In this document: piece after piece, positions 59,929 through 64,000 of the stretch | Numbering within the stretch: the stretch's first letter is position 1 | Layout of the letters: each line of letters opens with the position of its first letter | The notes under the pieces: model-generated | What the model saw: only the letters and a program-made list of their open reading frames with translations | Database searches by the model: none | What the model was told of the DNA's origin: nothing | From: Zymobacter palmae | GTDB lineage: Bacteria > Pseudomonadota > Gammaproteobacteria > Pseudomonadales > Halomonadaceae | Direction of reading: 5' to 3' | Assembly: GCF_003610015.1 (NCBI RefSeq) | Contig: NZ_AP018933.1 | Location: 310,001-374,000 of the forward strand | DNA: 64,000 nt | Program-made: the position numbers and the translations under genes

Positions 59929-62900
59929 CTACTCGTCTGCGAAGACGCTATGCAGTACCTCCTGACGTGCTAGCAGCTCTTGCACGCGTTCGGTGGTGTG
60001 TTCCACGTACGTAGTCAGTAACTCGAAGTGACGACCCGGTGTCATCGCCTTGTCCGTTAGCGTGGGCCACTGGCAGGCCAGTTTGACTGAATCGACCCCT
60101 TTGGGCGGTGACATGGACTGAACAAGCAACACGGGGGCGGGCAGTGTTGTCGGTGTCCAGTGCTGGCTGAAGAGCGTGGCGTACCATGCCAGCGCGCCTA
60201 GCCCTTGGTCGTCGTAGGTCCAGAACTCACTTTTGGATGTCAGCCAATCGCCCATAACCTCGTTCATGATGTCGTGCAGTGAGGTGCTCATCGTGCTGCT
60301 GTCGATCATGACCACGCTGTCGGGCGTCACGCCCTGCTGCACCAGCGCTTCGGCGACGGCGTAGGCCATTACGCCGCCGGTCGAGAAGCCGAGCAGGATG
60401 AAGGGGCGGCCGTCCGTGCAGCGAACGATTGTTTCGGCAAGCGCTCTGGCCGCTGCAGCGGGGGTCGTGGGCAAGGCGACTTCCTGATAGCCGGGCAGCG
60501 GGATCGTGACCGCATCCACCTGTTCGCCCAGTCCGTTGATCAGGCGCTGGTAGGTCAGGTCGACGGCGGCGGGGATGAACGAGTTCAGGCAGACCAGTAG
60601 AGGACGATTACCCTGCTGGCGTACCCATACGGGGGTGGTCAGGTGCTCGGTGGCGTCTTCCTCGCTGAACTGGGGGCGTGCTCCGGCGGCATTGGCCATC
60701 TCCATCAGCGTTTCCGGTACACGCTGTTGTTCTACCCCTTGCTTGAGTTGGGCGTAGAACCGGCCTGTCTGCGGGCTGGAGGCAATGGCCGCGGTGTTTG
60801 GCGCGCTTAGCACGCTGTCGAGGAACTCGGCCAGTGCGATGGGCGTTTCATGACTGAACATGATGGTTGCAGGCAGGCGCGTACCGATCAGCGCCGAGAG
60901 ACGCTGGCTGGTTTCGACCGAGGTCAGCGAGTCCAGGCCCAGCGAGGTGAAGGTGACGTCGCTGCGGATGCTGCTGGGATCGGGGTGATTGAGCACTTCG
61001 CTGACCTGCTGAATGGCCAGTTCGAGCAGGCGTTGGCGACGCTCTTCTGCTGAAAGAGCCGCCAGCTGTTGAGCGATATTCTTCTGCGGTGCCGTGCGCG
61101 CGATCGTGGCGCTGTCGCTCAGCTCGGTGAGCAGTGGCGCGAGGCAGGGTACGTCTTGGAAGGCGGCCAGATGGAGGCGTGTTGGTAGCAGCATGGTCGC
61201 ATGACTTTCCGCTCCGGTACCCAGCGCTGAGATCAGGTAGGACAGGCCCTGTGGGGTCGGCAGCGGCAGGTGCCCCGACGTCATGATGGTGTCGATGAGT
61301 TCGTTGCCAAGCTGCTTGCCCATTTCGGAGCGTTCTGTCCACATCCCCCATGCCAGTGCGCTGGCCGGTAGTCCTTGATGACGGCGGTGGTGCGCCAGTG
61401 CATCAAGGAAGATGTTGGCGGCAGCGTAGCCGCTCTGACCTTTCTGCGTCAGCAGGTCGACTGAGGTTGAGTACAGCACGAAGGCGGCCAGATCGCTGTG
61501 GCGAGTGAGGCGATGGAGGTGCCAAGCCGCGTCCACCTTGGGGCGCATGACGTTATGCAATTGCGCGGGCGTCATGGCATCAAGCATGGCAGTGTCCACT
61601 ACGCCAGCTGCATGTAGCACGGCGGTCAGTGGATGCTCGGCGGGAACGGCATCCAGTAGTGCACAGACGTCTTCTTCCTTCGCCACGTCGCAGGCCACCA
61701 GCGTTGCTTCAGCACCGAGGGCGTTGAGATCCTGCACGATCCGTTCGGCTTGAGGCGCATTTGGACCTCGGCGGCTGGCAAGCAGGAAGTGGCGCATGCC
61801 CAAACGCGATGCCAGATGGCGGGCGGCGACCTGTGCCAGTGCCCCCGTGGCCCCGGTGATCAGTACGGTGCCGTTCTGATCAAGTTCATGAGGAACGGTA
61901 AAAGCGAGTGCTCGGTCGTCGTCAGTATTAAGGGCATGGCGTTGCAGCGCATGGGCGGCATAGCGGACATCGGTGGCGTCGGGTGCCAGCGGCGGCATAG
62001 ACGCAAGCGTTGCAGCCAGTGCCTGCGCTTCCTCTTCACGGAATGACAAGGGGGATGTGAGAGGGGCGATGGTCAGCGCTTTGCCGCGGCCGAGCGCCGT
62101 ATCGCTATCTGTCTGGCGTAGTGTGACGTCGATATCGGTCAGTTGATCGGCCTCTTCCGGTCGTACGCAGTGGATGCTGGCACTGTCGTATTCGGCAGCG
62201 GATGCCAGTTGGCCGGTTGGCGTGATGGCGTGTACGTCGGCACCGAGTGCCTCGGCCAGCCAAGCGGCGGCAGTCCCCTGTGTGCTGCTGGCATCGGCGA
62301 TCAGCAGGCGATGACCTGTGATGGAGGAGGCATGCTGAGTAAGCGATTGCCAGGCTTCGGTGTAAGGCACGATGGAGGTAGCCGCCTCGGCAAACGTCCA
62401 CTCTGCTGGCTGTGGCAGTACATCGTGTTCGCTGACGATCAGCTGTACGGGGAGGCCTTTTTCATGGCTGATGACCATCACACGGTCGCCGGGCTGCCAT
62501 GCCGAAACATCGTGACCGCACGCTTCGACGACCCCGGCAATGCCGTGGGCGACGGTGTCGGTGTGGAAACCTGCTCGGGGCAGCGCTGCGGCGCGTACCG
62601 CAATGCGTAGCTGTTGGGGCTGAAGCGACGTTTGCGCGTCATCCTTCCAGGCAAAGGCGCTGGCAGTCAGCGATGAGGCGTCCTTCTGAACTAGCGTTCC
62701 GTGGTTGCCTGCGGGCAGCGGCAGCAGCTCGGCCGGCACCGTGCGGGTCAACTTCGGCACCTGCAGTTGGCCCCGACGCAGTGCCCCTTGAGAGTTCCGT
62801 TCCGCGATCAGTGTGCCGATGGCGGCGGGCAAGGCTTGCCAGCTGCGTTCGTCCTCGTCGAGATCGATCAGCAGGAAGCGGTCGGGGTGTTCGTGCTGAG

Positions 62901-64000
62901 CTGTTCGGATCAGCCCCCACAGTGGGGCCCAGGCCAAGTCGGTCACGTCTTCGGTATCGTCCGTGGCGATGGCGTGGCGAGTGATCCATACCATCGGACG
63001 GCTGGCGGTGTGCGCATCAGCCAGCCAGCGCTGCAGCTGTTCCGTGGCCTGTTGAAGATGCTGGTGAGCTGCGTTCACAGGCGATTCGTCTTCGGTGCCC
63101 GTGCACAGCAGCGCGGTGATGCCGTCTTGCGGTGCTTGGGTAAGCGCAGCGCGGGCATCGTCGATATCGCTCAGCGCTTGCTGAGCCAGTGTTGCCGCGG
63201 TGGTTGGGACGGTAGATGCCGCTGGAATTACCCACTGAATGTCGGCAGAAGCCTTGGCGTCGGTAATTTCCAGTGCTTTCCAGAGCAGTCGATATGGGGG
63301 GCGGTAGTACTGCGGTGGGCGGGCCTGCTGAGGGTCGAACGATTTCAGCACGAAGGATTTCACCTCGGCGACAGGTGTATAGGTGTCGTCGAACAGGCGC
63401 ACGCTATGTTCACTGTGCTCGTAGTTGGTCTCGACCTCATCGGTCGTCAGTAGTCCTCTGATGCTGCGGGCACCCTGAGCATAGATGTGCAGGCCGCTGA
63501 CCATGAACAGCACATGCACAGGGGCATCTTCTGCCTGTGGCGCATTCATAAAGCCTGCTTGGAGGCCCGTATCCAACAGCACGGGGTGAAGGTCGAAACG
63601 GCCGATCTTGTTCAGTTCATCTTGCGTCAGGTCGGCTTCAAAATAGACGCCTTCCGGGCTGCGCCATGCGGCCTTGAGGCGGCGGAATGCTGGCCCCAAT
63701 GAACGCAGGTGACGGTACATATCGTCCATGTCCAGCGGCTCGGCACCTTGCGGCGGCCAGCTAGTGGTGTCGATGTCCTCCCACTCGGGGATCTGCTGCG
63801 GACTGGCCCCCAGCGATAGCGTGGCGTGTTTGATCCACGTCGGTTCAAGCTCGTCGCTATTGCCGTCGAAGCGCGGCCGGTAGTAAAACGCCGCCTTGCA
63901 CTGGCCGTGTTCGTTCGGCAATTCGACCCGCAGTTGTACGTCAGCCGAAGCGCCGTCGGGAAAGGTCATCAGCGTCTGCAACACGAGGTCGTTGACCACG
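59929..64000 (-). CDS. Type I polyketide synthase, C-terminal part (DH-degenerate ER-KR-ACP-TE)
   Basis: 1356 residues to the stop; the N-terminal half lies beyond the window. Visible domains: C-terminal half of a dehydratase with the catalytic Asp in HPVLLDTGLQ (143); a ketoreductase structural part (about 230-425, TDLAWAPLWGLIRTAQHEHP); a reduced enoylreductase-like region (about 455-650) lacking the usual NFRDV and GGVG NADPH motifs; ketoreductase core with TGATGALAQ (715), Ser846 and Tyr858 in SGYAAANIFLDAL; ACP with LGLDSL (Ser1024); terminal thioesterase with GFSTGG (Ser1206) and His1324. It is the last module, releasing its product through the TE. The GTG at the window edge is an internal Val. 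Confidence 0.93.
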   Translation of the reverse strand, partial: VVNDLVLQTLMTFPDGASADVQLRVELPNEHGQCKAAFYYRPRFDGNSDELEPTWIKHATLSLGASPQQIPEWEDIDTTSWPPQGAEPLDMDDMYRHLRSLGPAFRRLKAAWRSPEGVYFEADLTQDELNKIGRFDLHPVLLDTGLQAGFMNAPQAEDAPVHVLFMVSGLHIYAQGARSIRGLLTTDEVETNYEHSEHSVRLFDDTYTPVAEVKSFVLKSFDPQQARPPQYYRPPYRLLWKALEITDAKASADIQWVIPAASTVPTTAATLAQQALSDIDDARAALTQAPQDGITALLCTGTEDESPVNAAHQHLQQATEQLQRWLADAHTASRPMVWITRHAIATDDTEDVTDLAWAPLWGLIRTAQHEHPDRFLLIDLDEDERSWQALPAAIGTLIAERNSQGALRRGQLQVPKLTRTVPAELLPLPAGNHGTLVQKDASSLTASAFAWKDDAQTSLQPQQLRIAVRAAALPRAGFHTDTVAHGIAGVVEACGHDVSAWQPGDRVMVISHEKGLPVQLIVSEHDVLPQPAEWTFAEAATSIVPYTEAWQSLTQHASSITGHRLLIADASSTQGTAAAWLAEALGADVHAITPTGQLASAAEYDSASIHCVRPEEADQLTDIDVTLRQTDSDTALGRGKALTIAPLTSPLSFREEEAQALAATLASMPPLAPDATDVRYAAHALQRHALNTDDDRALAFTVPHELDQNGTVLITGATGALAQVAARHLASRLGMRHFLLASRRGPNAPQAERIVQDLNALGAEATLVACDVAKEEDVCALLDAVPAEHPLTAVLHAAGVVDTAMLDAMTPAQLHNVMRPKVDAAWHLHRLTRHSDLAAFVLYSTSVDLLTQKGQSGYAAANIFLDALAHHRRHQGLPASALAWGMWTERSEMGKQLGNELIDTIMTSGHLPLPTPQGLSYLISALGTGAESHATMLLPTRLHLAAFQDVPCLAPLLTELSDSATIARTAPQKNIAQQLAALSAEERRQRLLELAIQQVSEVLNHPDPSSIRSDVTFTSLGLDSLTSVETSQRLSALIGTRLPATIMFSHETPIALAEFLDSVLSAPNTAAIASSPQTGRFYAQLKQGVEQQRVPETLMEMANAAGARPQFSEEDATEHLTTPVWVRQQGNRPLLVCLNSFIPAAVDLTYQRLINGLGEQVDAVTIPLPGYQEVALPTTPAAAARALAETIVRCTDGRPFILLGFSTGGVMAYAVAEALVQQGVTPDSVVMIDSSTMSTSLHDIMNEVMGDWLTSKSEFWTYDDQGLGALAWYATLFSQHWTPTTLPAPVLLVQSMSPPKGVDSVKLACQWPTLTDKAMTPGRHFELLTTYVEHTTERVQELLARQEVLHSVFADE

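Overview
The window is chromosome from a gammaproteobacterium of moderate GC content. Protein sequences and gene order (rpoBC-str-S10-spc-alpha, then uvrA/ssb; adjacent fabA-fabB) fit a member of the Halomonadaceae or a near relative. That placement is inference; no rRNA gene is present to confirm it.

Positions 1-29930 are one long block of informational genes on the plus strand: the end of nusG, rplK-rplA, rplJ-rplL, rpoB-rpoC, rpsL-rpsG-fusA-tuf, the S10 cluster (rpsJ to rpsQ), the spc cluster (rplN to rpmJ, including secY) and the alpha cluster (rpsM, rpsK, rpsD, rpoA, rplQ). Good sigma70-type promoters precede rplJ, rpsL, rpsJ and rpsM. A canonical L10 leader RNA lies before rplJ, an attenuator-like hairpin separates rplL from rpoB, and intrinsic terminators follow tuf and rplQ. 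Just after the rplQ terminator is a 158-bp array of an 8-bp tandem repeat.

Positions 30586-51548 are mostly housekeeping genes in short units on both strands: uvrA and ssb (divergent), two tandem secreted proteins of unknown function, an RmlD-like protein, plsC, fabA-fabB, a DNA photolyase, a TIGR01777 epimerase, rapA, a ClsC-like phospholipase D, a phenolic acid decarboxylase, a periplasmic HAD phosphatase resembling phosphorylcholine phosphatase, tRNA-Pro(CGG) and ispB. The usual rplU-rpmA neighbours of ispB are missing, and the sequence beyond ispB is accessory.

Positions 52047-56596 look like the remains of a type VI secretion effector/immunity locus. A DUF4123 effector adaptor is followed by three AT-rich, tandem, exported Sel1-like paralogues that resemble immunity proteins. 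Gene scraps lie between them, together with a decayed IS5-family (IS1031-like) element that still has its inverted ends and a TAA target duplication. No intact effector gene is visible.

Positions 56725-57867 encode an exported phytase-like esterase. From 57975 to the window end, on the minus strand, is a probable polyketide operon: the C-terminal half of a large type I PKS (DH, degenerate ER, KR, ACP, TE), then a hotdog thioesterase, then a crotonyl-CoA carboxylase/reductase homologue. The most interesting parts of the window are this PKS-reductase pairing and the orphan immunity array.
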